Positions 10,801-25,800 of a stretch of 64,000 nt of DNA are shown piece after piece. How positions within the stretch are numbered: position 1 is the stretch's first letter; each line of letters begins with the position of its first letter. The stretch is from Tubiluchus corallicola (taxonomy: Eukaryota; Priapulida; Priapulimorpha; Priapulimorphida; Tubiluchidae). The notes under the pieces are model-generated. The model saw only the letters and a list, made by a program, of their open reading frames with translations. It ran no database searches and was not told where the DNA came from. The position numbers and the translations under genes were made by a program. Location: the NCBI GenBank assembly GCA_030141605.1, contig JAQGDQ010000239.1, forward strand, positions 248,001 to 312,000. The letters are read 5' to 3'.

Positions 10801-13800
10801 TCACCTGCTCGCTTCGCTCGCTAACATAAAATTTTGACCCATTCTAAGAATGGGGCCAGGTGGTCAGCCCTGTCAAGCATCATCATCATCATTGTGGACA
10901 CAATAAAAAATTGCTCTATGTGATGTCAGTTTTGTTGAATCTGCAGGAATAGTTTACAATAGAAGTTTACCACTACACTTTAAAATTTGTCATAAATTAG
11001 AGTTAGGGATAATTGCTGATAATATTTTTGATGTTTCAAGTTCTTGCATTTGGCTGCTGTAGATTGAGATGCTTTACCTTACCAAGGTAATGCGACTTGA
11101 AGAGGATTTTAATTTTCTTATATTATCAGCCTAGATGTGTTCCAACGGAGAATAAGAAATAAACACACATTATATAGGCATATCCATTTCTTGAGATCTA
11201 TGTACACATTTATTTTGGAGGTAGGCAGGCAGCCTGCTGAAAACCATAAAACGAGGCTGTTTCTTTTTAGTAAAACTGGTCTAGTAAAACCTGAGCATCA
11301 AACTATCAGCCCACACAAACCGGTTTTTTGCAGATCCGGGCTCTGGGTATATTTGAGAGTCATGGCTATCTGTATTCCTGAAAGTATTGTAATAAACACC
11401 TTGACAGAAATTCTGTTGTGCCAAGTTGTAGGTGCAATAGCTAAGGTGCACAGAGACACAGATACATGCATGCACAAACATATAAAACATACACCAGACA
11501 AAGACATCTCAAACTTTACGACAGCATGATATCATAAACATCCTGTATCACACATATCATGCTTTTTGCTATTAATATTTTTCTAAATGTAAAAGAACCT
11601 TATGATTCCATATCAGATTTGGTCGGGCATGATCTTTGTAAAACTGGTAGTAGAACAATGGCCAGTTGGCTTCGCTTTTAATTCGCTGTCTTCTTTTTCT
11701 CAATACTATAGGTCTCTGTTTGTCCTGAAAATGGAAGTAAGTTAAAAAGAATTAAAAAATTTTACAAAACAAAATACTGCACTTTAGTTACTTTCTCATA
11801 GTTTGGTCAAAAGGAAAACAAGTTTGCTCACAGTGAAAGTTTTACAGATTTCTACAAACAATATAAAATCTGGATAAGTTTTAAAAGTCCACAAACTGTA
11901 CCTGATCTTTTACATTTTGTAGGCCTAGCCGTGCCCGCCAGTGTTGAAGTACTAATTCAACCTGCTTTTCAACTTCCCGCCACTGAATCAAGCTTTGCTT
12001 CCCTTTCAGATGATCCTGTAAAATATCCGTCATCGAAAACCAAGAACAAGGTCTCAACAAGTTATCGTTTACATGGTAAAGTTCAATGAAAACTGTGCAA
12101 ACAAGAGGGCCTAAGGAACTAATGAAAAGTAGTAGACTGTACAACTGTTTGTAGATGTTCATTGCAGACCTGCAATACAGAAAAAATATTTTAACTGCTT
12201 CAGATGTGTATAAACCATTGCTATTGCAGGATTATAATCATAACAGCTAATAAGAGCAATAAGAATTATAGAAGCTTAAATGACTACAAAACATCACCAT
12301 GATGAAATAAATGAAAATGTACTTATCTTGTACCTGAGCTAATTTCAAGTTATCTCGTACATGCATTAAGTCAGTTTCATGGACAGGCACAGGATCTGGT
12401 GAATCAAGGTATGCAAGAAGACCAGCGGGCATGGTCCGCTGAAGCAAGCCCATGGATGTAGGATGACCAGTTACCCATAAACCAACCAAATGTCTGCTGA
12501 GTTGTCTAAATGAAAATGGAGCAAATATAACATCATTTAGTTTACTAACGGTTTTCAAGAGTAACACTTACCACTTATGATATAAAGTCTCAGCACATAT
12601 TGCTATATACTGAAAACAATAGCACTACCTGTTAGTTAACATTCGGCTATCAGTGCTAAGAGTAAACATAGCAGTGTGCAAATGGCGGGGTAGTGCACCT
12701 TCAGCTAGAGCCAAATCTTGCATTTTTGCAGCAATTTCTCCATTACCCTCCTACAACAACAAAAAGGGAAATTAAAACTTTGCTACATGGTCAGTTACTA
12801 CATAATATTTTACAAGTTTGTAGAGCACAGAAACATATAAAAACAATGGTAATAATTCAACAAAAACAATCCAACCCAGATAAAAACTTTACTCAAGCAC
12901 AGTCTCTGTATGAAAATGCAATTCACAAACTCTGTGCAATATTCATTTGTACAAAAATAAAAAATACTGATTATTTAAAAATGTAGTTTAATAAGCAGAC
13001 ACCGAAGTCCACACATACCTCTATGATTGCTTTCATGACCATTCCTGCTCCTTTAACAATAGCTAGGGAAGGGTGCTAAAAGAAAAATACATTAATATAA
13101 GCTATGCTTACAAAGTATAGTTGAGAAAATTTTAGCACACTTGTCTGCAATTACATTATCTTCAGAAGCGGAATAGGTGAGATCCCTTGGACACATTTCT
13201 TACATAAAAGGCATCCTTGCAGGAAGATTCCAATTTACCTGGAAAAGTTTAAAGATACAACGTCCTTCCTCTGCTGCCATTTCCAGCAAAGTGTCAAATT
13301 GTGCTCCATCAGTAGTTTCGCTATATGGGGCACAGAGAGCAAATGTGAGAAAATCCAACAATGCGGATATCACTAATGAACCCTGCTCACGTTTCTGTAA
13401 TAAATAATATTAGCAAAACCATGAATCAGCGATGTCTAGTGGCAATGCATCAAAAACAATGAAAGTCATTATCTTTGAATAATGTCATTAACATTGAGTC
13501 AACAAAAAGAACTTGGTGACTAACAAAATCTGAAGCAGTATCATGAACCAATTACCATACTGGCTTTACTATGACAATTTCACAACTTTAATAGACAAGG
13601 GGAAGAATTTCACTATAATTTGCCAGAATCTAAGCAAATTCTTCCCTAAATTTTTTACGACAATCCTGAGAATCGAGGTCTAAATTATATAGTTCAAGTA
13701 TGATGAATTATAATTATTGAAGCGGTGAAGACTGTATTTCAACTAGTGATATATTATAAGAATTAATGACTATTAGTCCTGACATCTTTTTCAGAATGAG

Positions 13801-16800
13801 ACCTAATATTTCCTGATTCAGTCTCCTAGCCATTTAAAATAATGTTGATTTTTTTTCTTTGTCAGTAAACCACAATCATCATTTTCTTCATCAACAAATG
13901 TGTCACTAGCATTTAAAATGAGAATTGCTCTAAATTTATGGAAAACACAAAAAATTTTGTTAATAAGTTGATAAATCAGCCATTTCCAAACTTTACACCT
14001 CTGCATGGAGTGTGTACTATTGTTGACTTGGCAACGAGAGTAGATCCCTAAAATTTTTAAGTGCAATTCTGAATGAAAAGCGCAGTGCACCAAAGACACT
14101 TGTGAATTAACTAAGTAAACTCGCAAGTGCAATATGGCAGCACATGTGCTACCATAAGGAAAAAAATGAAAATGTCTGATTAGTGCCAGTAATTTATTTT
14201 TTAACATTCAGGTAAACCCGCATGGTTCTAATCAGATTCGCGGTAATAGGCATTGGTGCATAGAATTCTGGCCCCGTAAGACCATCTTTGCCATTCAGTG
14301 TCTCAACTTAGAGAGTTATCCTTGAGGAAAGGTTAAATTCCTGCTATGCCATAACAATCTACAGCCCAATTGGCTCTGCCACTCAGCACTCCATTCCAAT
14401 AATGCGCAAAATGCATATCTTCTAATAACTCATTTTTAGAGCATTAATATTGAGGAGAGGCTAAATTCCTGTCCTACCATAACATTCTACAGTCCAATTA
14501 GCCCTGTCACTCAGCGCTTTATTCCAATAGTGTTAGAAATGCAAAAATTTACAAACAAGAAAAGTATGGTAGCAGTATACAGAATGTTTATCTTCAACAA
14601 CAAAGGCACCTCATAGTGTGGAAAATGTAGAGAATGAATCCCGTGATTATTCCCTTAAAGGTGGATACTCTGAAAACACAATGTCTGAATCTGAATGTGA
14701 ATCCATACTTACCACGTATGAGATGAATATATCAAGCAAACTTCTCAGGAACTTCTTTGAAGTAAGAATAGAATATTTGTTAAGCTGTTCTTGTCTGAGA
14801 TCATAGTCATCATGCATTGGCTGCAAAAATATAAATCTTAAGTACTGCCAAATGTTATTCACTTCTAATGCAAGGCTCCCAAAAATCAGTGTTTAGAAAA
14901 GTTGCTATTCCAGATAAATAGCTGAGTTTATTCACTTCATGCAACCTGTGCAAATGGCAACCAGGGTCATCATCAGTCAATACACATGCAAAATATTATG
15001 CACATATAGTTATAACAAAAGCATAACAAAATGTATGAGGTAAAAGTGAAGCAAGTAAAGCGGTACAAAACCTTCCCTTGAAGAAAATATAGGCAAAAAT
15101 ACAGACATAAAGCAGTACAAATTAAAATTTGTTACCATAATTTCCAGGCAAGGTACTTCATAGAAAAAAACATTACTGCCTTCTCATATGCTCACTTAGA
15201 CAAATTAAGGAAAACAATTTAATACAGGAGTGACTTAATAAAAAAATTTAAACCTTTCTCTTCATGTATTTACCTGCATTAGCGCAATGATGACATCTAT
15301 CGCAGCATGTGCAATACCAGGATCATTTCTTTGCAATGACCGAACAACCTTCACACCCACCTTTTCCCTGAACCTAATAAGAGACAAACAATAGAATTAC
15401 AAAAAATTATGCACTTCTGTCAACAGTTTATGATGACAGCGGCGGCGGCAATGACGACAATGATAATGATAATAATAATAATACATACTCTTTCTATAAA
15501 ATTTGTTTCAAAAGCGCTGTACAATTAACACATTTAGATAAAAGTAGTAAAAAAGTATAATGCAATTAGACCTATTATAAATCATAAAAAATCTGCACAC
15601 ATTCATCACTTGTACGCTAAAATACAGCTTAAAAAGATTAAGATTTTCAAAAAACATTCGGAACATTATGAACATTTTAGCTAAATAAATACTGGATTTT
15701 ATAAAGTAATGGTACTAATACTCATTATTTCAAGGAACAATAAGAATTCTTTTTCCGCAAAAGAGTATTCAAGAATCTCTGATTATTATACACCTACATT
15801 TCACAAAGCTACCCAAACAAAGTAACTTTGCAACTTTGTAAAATCAAGACGCATAATTCTGCTAAGACACTAGTTTCCTTTATTAGTTTCCAAAATTACA
15901 TGCGAATACAACATACGTAGGTAATTCTGTGAATGCTTGAAATCCCGCCTTTGATGCAACTAGTCGTCGCAATGCATGAAACTGGCTCTCTGTTTCTTCA
16001 GCTGTTTCAACTTCTTGATCTCCTTCATGAGCAAGAAGAGCAGTCAAAGCACCATTAATTAACTTCTCTTTGTTCTCAGCAAATAAGCCCTGAAATACGT
16101 CAAAACAAGAAAATTATGTTCCTGCTATTAGCATTACAAATAAACATTTTTTGTTCAATTTTGCCATAAGAGGAATGATTGGAAACTTTACGTCTTCTTA
16201 CTCAAAAATTTGTGGTATTATAAAATACATACATCTTGAGTTACAGCGTGGAGAAGTCCACTGTATGGCACATTGCAGTTGAATCGAGTTACAGCCATCC
16301 CAAAGGTTTGTCCAGCTGTAAAATGTTAATGCTGTGCGAGTAGTTACAAATTTACAGATTTCTACAAAATAAATTTGAAAAATGTATTTTCTAAACATTT
16401 CTGTTACGCGTAAGTCTCAAAAACATAAAGAAACACTTTATGTACCATCTTGCTATAGTACACTAACTATTTTAAGCAATTTCTTAGACTAAAATCTCAA
16501 TTTGTTTGACAGCCACATGTTGGACACTCACCAAGCCAGTTTATAATATAGGTGAAAGGCTGATAGCCTTCACTGCATGGCGCCCTAACATAGGTTTTTG
16601 TTTACAATCAGCTAAGGGAATTGGAAACTTGTTAATCAGAACGCAATTTGTTTAAGAAGATACAAAATATAAGGTCGAACAAGAACTTTCTATGCTCGGT
16701 ATAATGGGTCCTGGACTTGACTAATATGTTACCACCCTCTTTTTGAAAAAATGCCAAATCAATTACCATAGACAAATTATTGTGTAAAATAGTAATATAT

Positions 16801-19800
16801 GAGGTTGTATAGCTCATACCTGGCTGTTGAGCTAAGAATTTTAAATGCCTGCTTTCCACTTCTTCATCTACTGGAACGGTAAATGGACCAAGGCGCATAC
16901 CTCGTGGTGTCAGACACATTTTAATGTGAATATCCCTATTTCCAGATGCACGAACTCCATCCAGTAAACTTGCTAATAATGAATCTCTGTAAGAACATTA
17001 AACAAGTTCACTCTAGCTTCAAAAGAATGGCAAAAATGCAAAGTAACTTTTGTTTAATTCAACAGTTTCGACCTCAGCTGAAATTGTGTAACGATATAAA
17101 GTGATTGGGTAACAGGTCTATAAAAAAAAATCTATAGAAGAGTAAACACGTAAAATGTGGAAAATTGAAATTAATGCAATGAAAAATCTAAACAATACAG
17201 TAATTAGTAAACCGCAAACGCAACGTCAATTATTATCTAGCACTCTGCATAGCTGCAGAACTCGATCAACTACAGTACCCGAATGTATTAAACAATGGTT
17301 CAAATAAGCAGTGTGATGCATATAGACATTCACGTGTAGCTCAGCAGTAAAAATTCAAGTTGAATGAGCTCACTAGATGCAAAGTCTTTCAATACATGTA
17401 AAGCAGTCAGTTAAAGTTATCTAATTTCAAGTGGATGCTACAACAATGAGAATCATAAGTGCATGCATGCAGAATAGAAATGAGATATAAAAAATATCAG
17501 ACTCCATGATAGTCAGAAAAAATAGAATTAAAAAATAAGATTAAGAATATTTAAAGTAAAAGCCCAGCCATTTTTTATGCATATAAAAACCATCTAGTTA
17601 TCTAGAAGGGAAATAATGAAATAAAATTCCAACATTTCCATGTGTGACAACTAACCTGGTTAATTATTAAACATGATTATTTGAACATTCGCAGCACTGT
17701 ACCCGCAGATTCTGTACTCGTCAAACTTCACTCACTTAACGTAGTTTGACATCCTGGCAGGATCAATGGACAGAACACGTACAGTTTACAACAGATTTAC
17801 GTTATCGCCACAGAAATTTCAGCAAATACAATTATATACTAGCACATATATTGGACTAAAACGATTACAGATATTAGAAGGTTTTAAAGGAAGTGCGAAA
17901 GTATTGAACTGAGATTTTAATCCTTAATTGCTGCTAGTAGAAACTGATAAATTTTTAGGGCTGTCAGTTGCACATTTATTAAATTTGTTAAATGTTTATA
18001 TATAGCTGTTACTAAAGTGACTGATTATGTTTGTACCTGTCTAATTATTAAAATTGACATCCAGCTATCTATTGCTACTGAAACGGGAATTTTAATGCAA
18101 AAACCTGTCATACAGTGAAATTCTAAACTAACAGTCAGATTGGTAAAACACTCTCTCAGCACATTTTTACTTGCTCTAAAATTCATAGTTAATTCTGTTA
18201 TGTGAAGCATGGAACCATTTTGCAAACATTTTCCCATGCAGTGATGCTGTTCATTTGAATTAGCAGTTCAGAACACTGGCACAGGCGCATAAATTTAGAC
18301 ATGTGGTTAGTAGAGTGGTTAACAAACTAAGAAACTACTTTTGCTAGAGGAGAATGAGTACAAGAAAAAACAGACGTGATTTCTTAGCAAGATGTTAACT
18401 ACCAGATGTTTATTAGTGTTCATGCAAACAGAAAGTGAAAATCATTTTCTGTTTAAAATAACTTTTTCAAGAAATCACCCCTTTAAGTACAATTCATTAA
18501 TTACGCACTCAATAGAGCCAATGATATGATTACGACTGACTAGCATGCAGTGTAGCTTCGGAGCCATATTCACCGTAGGAAATTGACCTTTTTTACCAAA
18601 ATGTGCAGAATTTTCGGGAGATAATAGGGAAATAAATTATTTCCTTCAGTGAAAATACCTACCCTGGAAAAATGGGTGTCCAGGTTTGCCGAACACCTTT
18701 GATAAAGTACTAAACAGATTGCCAGCCTTAGTGCGACTACATCAACCATCAATGGTCATACGATCAGAAGGTAAAATTGTTTAATTACTTACTTAATTAG
18801 TTGATTATTTTACAAAAGTGATTGAAATATCAAAACATGTTCCTTGAACTTTTGTACAAGAATGCTGATAAAGCCGGGCTTTTACTTTAAAGTAACGCTA
18901 CTGTCATCATAAGCCTACCTGTCTGTAGACGTGTAATGCCTAACTTGACCTTTTACATATTCTAGGGAAAACAGCTGGGGATTTTCTTGATTCCTAATCG
19001 CCGCAAAAATCTAGAAAAAAATCAAACAAAAAAGTCTATAACAATTAAAAGCAACTTTCTTGGAAATGACATAATGAAAATTCATTTATTTACAGACTAA
19101 ACAGAGAAATAGTATTGTTGTTAAAATCGATGAATTTTTTACTACACTAACTCGGGGCCATTTTAACAGCATTGTGCAATACATGGCTCGCAAGTGGCAT
19201 GTAGCCCCGCCCACCTTGACGATGTAACACGCATTCTCACAAACATTCGCTCGCTGCAAGTCCCAAAAGCATATAAACAAAGGTGAAAACACGGATAGCT
19301 TCCGTATTGCCATCTGCCCAAATCTTTAGTTAAAAAACAGTAGAAAAGAGAAAGTTTGAAAATGGCAGAAAGATAATAGACATTATTATGCGTTTTATAT
19401 GCAAATACTCCTGAGGTTGAAAGGCCTGGCACAAGTAATCGAAAAAGAGTTATAGCCAAAATACAGCGTGTCTGATTGGTCATTGCGGGGTGGACCCCAC
19501 TGGTTGACTGACGTTCTGCACTAACTTTCTTATTACTTATTCACTGTTAATTTTATTTGTCCTTTAAGGTAGTTTGATTCCACAAAACAGAAAATCACCA
19601 GTTTTAGACAAAAGGTGAAAATATTTTTACTAAAAATGAAAACGTATTGTAAAAAATATTTAAAGTATCATGTTTTAAGTAAACAGCTTCACAGATGGGC
19701 ACCAGTCTGTACTTTGGAATGTTTAGTGAAAGGCTAACTGACTCAACAACAAGGTCACATACAAAAAACTTACAACAAACCATACTTACATCACAGAGTG

Positions 19801-22800
19801 GCCTAAGAGTTACGATATGATACGTCCCTGGATCTCGCTCTATGAGGCAGGTTTCAGAAAGACACAGTAATCGTCTGACTTGTTCATTCTACAATTATAA
19901 CAAAGCACATATGAGAACATTCATTTTGTCTACTGAAGTCTCTTAAATTGCCCTATATTATATTATATTATTCTGGAATTATCATCATAGACCTTTGAAA
20001 TAGTGCAATTACAGTAGTTATTAGGCTCACGGTTAATAGAATCAGTCACCTAATTGACTCAAAATGAGTAGTACGTGCTGCTCCTATTCAAGTATATATA
20101 AAAACTGTTGGCAATTGACTCAAATAACACTGCATAATTGACTCAGTAGTTTTCCTTTATGTACTTAATATAAAAAAGACTTGTGTGTGACCAAAGAGCT
20201 TCAACTGCTTCTATATCATCTTTACATTGATTTTGTGCACCACAAAGTACTTAAAAACAGCTATGTTAAGTACAGTTTTGTTTGTAAGCAGGTACGTTTA
20301 TCACATGCTCATATGCTAGTGCAGAGGTGTTGCTTTGAATCTGTCACATGTTCATCTGCTGCAGTTAGCCTCCTATGGAAACTAAACATTTAATCACTTA
20401 TGCAACGGTTTGCTTTTGAAGTTCCCGCTGCTTTTCACAGGGGAAAAGGTCATCACCAACTGCAACTCAAGCACTAGGTGACTAGGTGTTTTGATTGAAC
20501 AATGAACATGTGTGGCATACAGCAACTGAACCAACTCCTTGAAGAAATGAAGCAACTGACCGTGCACGAAGTTTTGTAATGTTTACTGATAATAATCAGA
20601 TTTGTGCGATTTAATCATTTTCTTGTTTATTAAATCACTGATATAAATTAATATACTTAAATAATTGCACATAGGAACTTTGACATTAATTTGTTTCTAA
20701 AATCCATTTCAAGCCTTTGGAGTGCATACTAAGGTGATGAGTGATGATCATATTTCTATAGTACTAACATGCTGCACCATTAGCTAATTGATTCAATCGG
20801 TTAATTGGGTTAAAACATTTCCATTCAAAAGTGAGTCTATTGTAAGTTACTGTAAATTATTACAGGAGCCTACTGTAATTTATTTTGCAACTAAGATATG
20901 TAAATGAGATTTGGGCTGTTCTTTATTTTCATGACAACTCAGGCACTCATACAATTTTACAAATGAATAAGCAAATATTCTGACAACTGAATGAAAGTAA
21001 ACTTACATTATGTCTAGGTGATACTTTGTGAACAGTAAATTCTGCTAACGACGTAAGACATTCGTCTGAGCTGAAATTACCAAATTTCTTATTCTGACAC
21101 TGTTCGAATGTCCATGATTCCTTCGGAGGTCGAAGTGTCACTCCTGCACCAGTCATAGCATTTTCAATGCACTTTTGAATGATGTCATCTCGATTTTGAG
21201 ATGCAAAAAAGTGCTGAAGAAAATAATGTATAAAAACCATTTTCAGTAAAACCATCTAAGAAAACACAAAAGGCTGAAAAATGATATTTGTCTTAACTAC
21301 GTTACCTAGTATAAAAATATCAAACAGTATATGTATATAACAGAAGAAGAGCAATCATGCATGCATATAATGTTAATTCACGAGTACAATAATTGTGAAT
21401 CATTAGAAAGTAAATCTAATTTAGGTATTATATTTTATTTGATGTACATAGTGTGAAACTTAAAATGTTTATAAACCTTGTTATGTGAAAATGTAAATTA
21501 TTTATCAGAGCCTGCAAAAAGGGACACCTTTTTATATATATATGATATTTTTTTAATAAAGATTTATTATTATTATTATTAAAAATAGAAATATCGTATA
21601 TGAGCACAAATAAATGTTTTTTACCCTAGGAAGCCAATCAAAATAATAAACTGGGAGTTTGTACATTGCAAACATAACTACGTTTAGTGCACTATATAGT
21701 TAGTAATGCACTATAAAAGCATGACATCGATGAAGTTACAAATATTATATAAAATTTTGATATAAAACAAAAAATCCACCACTTTGACAATTTGAAGAAA
21801 AAATACAAATTTTAAATCTTACAGTTTCTGACAGACAAAAATTTTTGAATTCTGACGGTCAACTTCACATTTTTTTAAACCAAAGTAAAGGTGACAACTC
21901 TATGAAAAATTATACAGAGGCATTTAATACACAACAAATATCACTCCCTAAGTAAGTTTAGAAAACAACTGTAAAAGGAATAATCAAGCATTAACTGCAT
22001 GTTAACCATTTTAAGAAATGTTATTTAACTTACTAGTCTTCCATAACCACCGTATGTGAGTCCAAAACCACCGGGATAATCAGAAATCTGCAAAATAACA
22101 TAGAAGCAAATACAGCAAAATAACAAAAACACAAACAATCAGATGATAAAACTATTTCTAAAAAGTACAACAGTACAGTTGTACTTTGAAGTTGTTTTGA
22201 AAATACTGTGTGCAGATTTTCAATGCTATGGCCAAGTAATAACTGTACTAGACATCTAATTTCACAAGAAAGCAAAATATATGCCATCGATTGCACCACT
22301 CGATAAAAAATCAGGGTAGGCCTATTTAAGAATTCCAAATAAACACATGGCAAAGTTTACAGCAATGTGAACTTTAGAAAGCTTATAAAGTTACCTGCTT
22401 AGTATATATGAAAAATCTACCATTTATGATAATATCTATAGGTAAAGTGACGCAGTGATTTTAGCCTCACCAAATAAGATGTTAAATTCGTTAAGCTCAC
22501 AGTCGTAAATTACATTAGTTAACTGTATAAACTAGTCTTATTAACACATTCGTTATGCAATTCCCAGCAGCCAGGTCAGGGGTGTGCAAATTATCTGACT
22601 AGCCAGGCCACATTAAACTTTCCCCAATTCCTGCGGGCCACAAGCAGTTAGATCAAGGAGCCAAGTACAGTAAGTACAGTAGGACCTAATAACAATTTTT
22701 TGCATGCGATCTGCGAACATCATTACTACTGCACTACTACACTCAAGAAACTATTTAAGAAGTTATTAAAATTTATATTAAAAACCATATATTTCTACTT

Positions 22801-25800
22801 TCACAACAGATAGTGGTAATTTCATTACAATGCATATTAGTAATGTGTATCACACAGTCTGTGTAGTACAGTGCATATTAATCTGTTTTGACTCGATGTT
22901 CCTCTTCAATCTTCCTCTTTTTTCTTATCCATAACATCTGATTCTGATCTATAACACTACACCTGGTGAAATGACGAAAGAACTACAAATGAAGCGTGTA
23001 CTACTGAGCCTAAGCAGTAACTAAAATCTGGGAATCCCCCCTAAATCAGGGGTGACCACAGTTTTTCAGCTTGCTGGCTACTTACAAATTGATCTGCCCA
23101 GTCGTCTTCTTGGTCATAGTAGGTAGATCATTTTTCTACCTGCTGTGACCAAGAAGACGACCAGGCAGATCAACAGCCTCGATAATAAAAGCCTAGAGAT
23201 TGGCTGGTTGGTCTTCCTACCAGCCAATCAGATTGCTTTTCGCATTTCTTGCGATCGAGCGTTTCAATGGCGGCTTCCGCGATAGTTTGCTGTGTTTTGT
23301 GATTACGTCGCTTTTTTGTGTTCCAAGTGAGCAACGTGTAATTTCGTCATGTCCAACAGTGACATTATGTGACAACCGTCTTGTAAGGGCTAAGGCCATC
23401 CGATCTAGTGGAAAAAACTATCCGCACTATCTTTGCAATCATGGCGCGGGATTCAGCTGGATACACTCAATTCATCGCCCAGGCCACACTTTCATTAGGT
23501 TGACAAATCTCTTCATGGGCCACACAAAATCTCTCGGCAGACCGCAAGTGGCCTGCGGGCCGCACTTTGCACACCCCTGAGCTAGGCATTAATAATGCAA
23601 AACATCATCACACATGAACACTGTGAAAAAGCAACATTAATTTAAATAAAAACAGTTTTTTACTTACCAACATGAAGTTCTCAATGTCTTTATAATCATA
23701 AGAACACAGTGTCTTATTAGTGCTTGGATCCACTTGATCTAATGCACCCCTGCCTATCTCAAGCTGAATTGGTATGCGTGTATCTGACCAGTGATGTTTG
23801 TAAGCATTAAATTTCTGTAATAAAATGATGATCAGAATAAACACAAGCTACAGTATCTTTGAACATAAAGTTAATGTGCAGCAAATCAACTAAAACATTG
23901 CTAAAAGTTAATATGCAAAAGTTAATGTTTTATTCTAAAATTTTTGTAGCAAAGCATACACAATGATTACAAATTTATTAAATGATTATAAATTTAGAAA
24001 AAAATGCATATTTTCCTAAAAGCAACACTGCCTTATTGACCATTTTATGAATTCAAGAGACAAAAAAGATTTGGTAATTACTGAGCAAATTTCATTTATA
24101 TGTTTCTACCAACACCTTTCCTAAGTAAATAAATAGATAAATAAAAAGAAACAAAAATACAGCATTCATAAAAACATATACTTACAAGTTTTGGCTTACT
24201 AATCTGCTGTGCAAATTCATGTGTAAACCTCTGCAAGTAAACATATAAAATGAGTAGTGAGTGTACGGCACAGCATTAGCAATATTATTTTCAGAAAGTT
24301 AAATTTATCATTAAATGTCAAATTCACAATACTTTTACAAAGACTATGTTCCATATGTCAGAATTCAACTTATGGAATATGGTTTTTACATTTTTTGTCT
24401 TTTTAATGCAATAACAGACATTAAGCGGACATGTACCTGTGTTTGACGACAGTAAACTTGTGAATTGCAGTCAAATAATGTACTTTTCATCACATTTTAA
24501 AACTTCTCAAAACTTGAAAATCTCAAATATAAATTACACATCTGAAGAAATCTGTCAGCAAATTTCATTTAATTATTAGCCAGTCAAATTCAGTCATGAA
24601 TCACAAATAAATAAACCTGTCATGATGCTTTGCGAATTCAAGTAGCTTGCAAATTCTGCATTAATGAAATAAAGTTAAGACTTGCATATATTATATGTAC
24701 CAGAGCTTCTGTGATAAGGTCGGCACGGTGCTCCGTAGAAAACTTCATCGTATCCGATTTCTTGCCAGATTTTTTGAAGGAAATAATAAACTCATTTGCT
24801 GCTCGTGTCTTTACATTTGGTACAATGCTTTCAAGTTCACTATATGGCCACTTCATTAAAAGACATATGTTTCAAATTATTAACAAATCAGCATTCAGTC
24901 ATCTAGAAAGGAGTCAGCAATCGATCATCAAGACAACACACTCACTTTATATTATTATTGATCAGAAACTCTTACTCTGAACACATGTCAATTTTTATAC
25001 TAAAAACAATGAAAACTAGTCAAATTGATAATAAATGTTTGGCACACATGTAAAAAAAACAAAGTGAGCATCCAAGAAACTCATTGAATGACGTATATAT
25101 ATATATCATTCGTTTACTTTTTATCACAGAACAAAAAGAAAAATATTATGCAAGTGCAAAAAATAAAATAATTAGAAAAAAATTTTTAAGACATAAATTT
25201 TATACTGTAAAATAAAATAGAGTAGAATAGCAGATAACAAAATAGAACAAGATGAAACAAAAAAGAACAGAGGCTGAACTGAGAAATAGAAAAGGACACA
25301 AGAGGAGGGGAGAGAATACAAGAGGAGACGAAAAGGGAAGAGAGACAAAGAGGGAAAGGGGAAACGAGAAGCGGTGAAATACTTTTTTCTGTGGAGCACT
25401 GTATGCTACACTAAAATAAAAAGCGAATGAACTTTAATACAGAATGATGATCCCTTAATCCCATCTCTAGTTTTTAAGCCAAATAAGTGTTATTATAATC
25501 ATTTGCGATGCACATATACATGCCTACTTTCTTGTAACTTATGTAATACAAAAGTGCACTTATGTAGTTAAATTATAAAACCAATTACAGTGAAACTTCT
25601 TTAAAACCTACTTTAGGTCTGCAAAAACGCTGGCATATATGGTACAGTTTGGTACAAGATCTTTAAATTTTGCTGTACATGAGTCACAGAAAACAGTTAT
25701 ACAAGTATAGATTCCTCAATTTTCTACTCAGCAATTCTTGAATTAAAAAGAAAATTATTAAATTAACCTCTTTATTAACTAAAAAGTTTTCGTCAATTTT

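Noticed and set aside
11137-11529. 130-residue plus-strand ORF in a DNAJC13 intron
   Set aside because: No domain-like pattern; the region looks like non-coding repeat sequence and the opposite strand is open as well.
13818-14207. 129-residue minus-strand ORF between DNAJC13 exons 13 and 14
   Set aside because: It has no counterpart in DNAJC13, and exons 13 and 14 already join in frame without it.
23200-23580. 126-residue plus-strand ORF
   Set aside because: It lies inside the hAT element and runs through the terminal repeat, with no transposase motif.
25172-25399. 75-residue minus-strand ORF rich in Ser, Leu and Phe
   Set aside because: It is a translation of the polypyrimidine strand of the GA-rich tract, hence low complexity.
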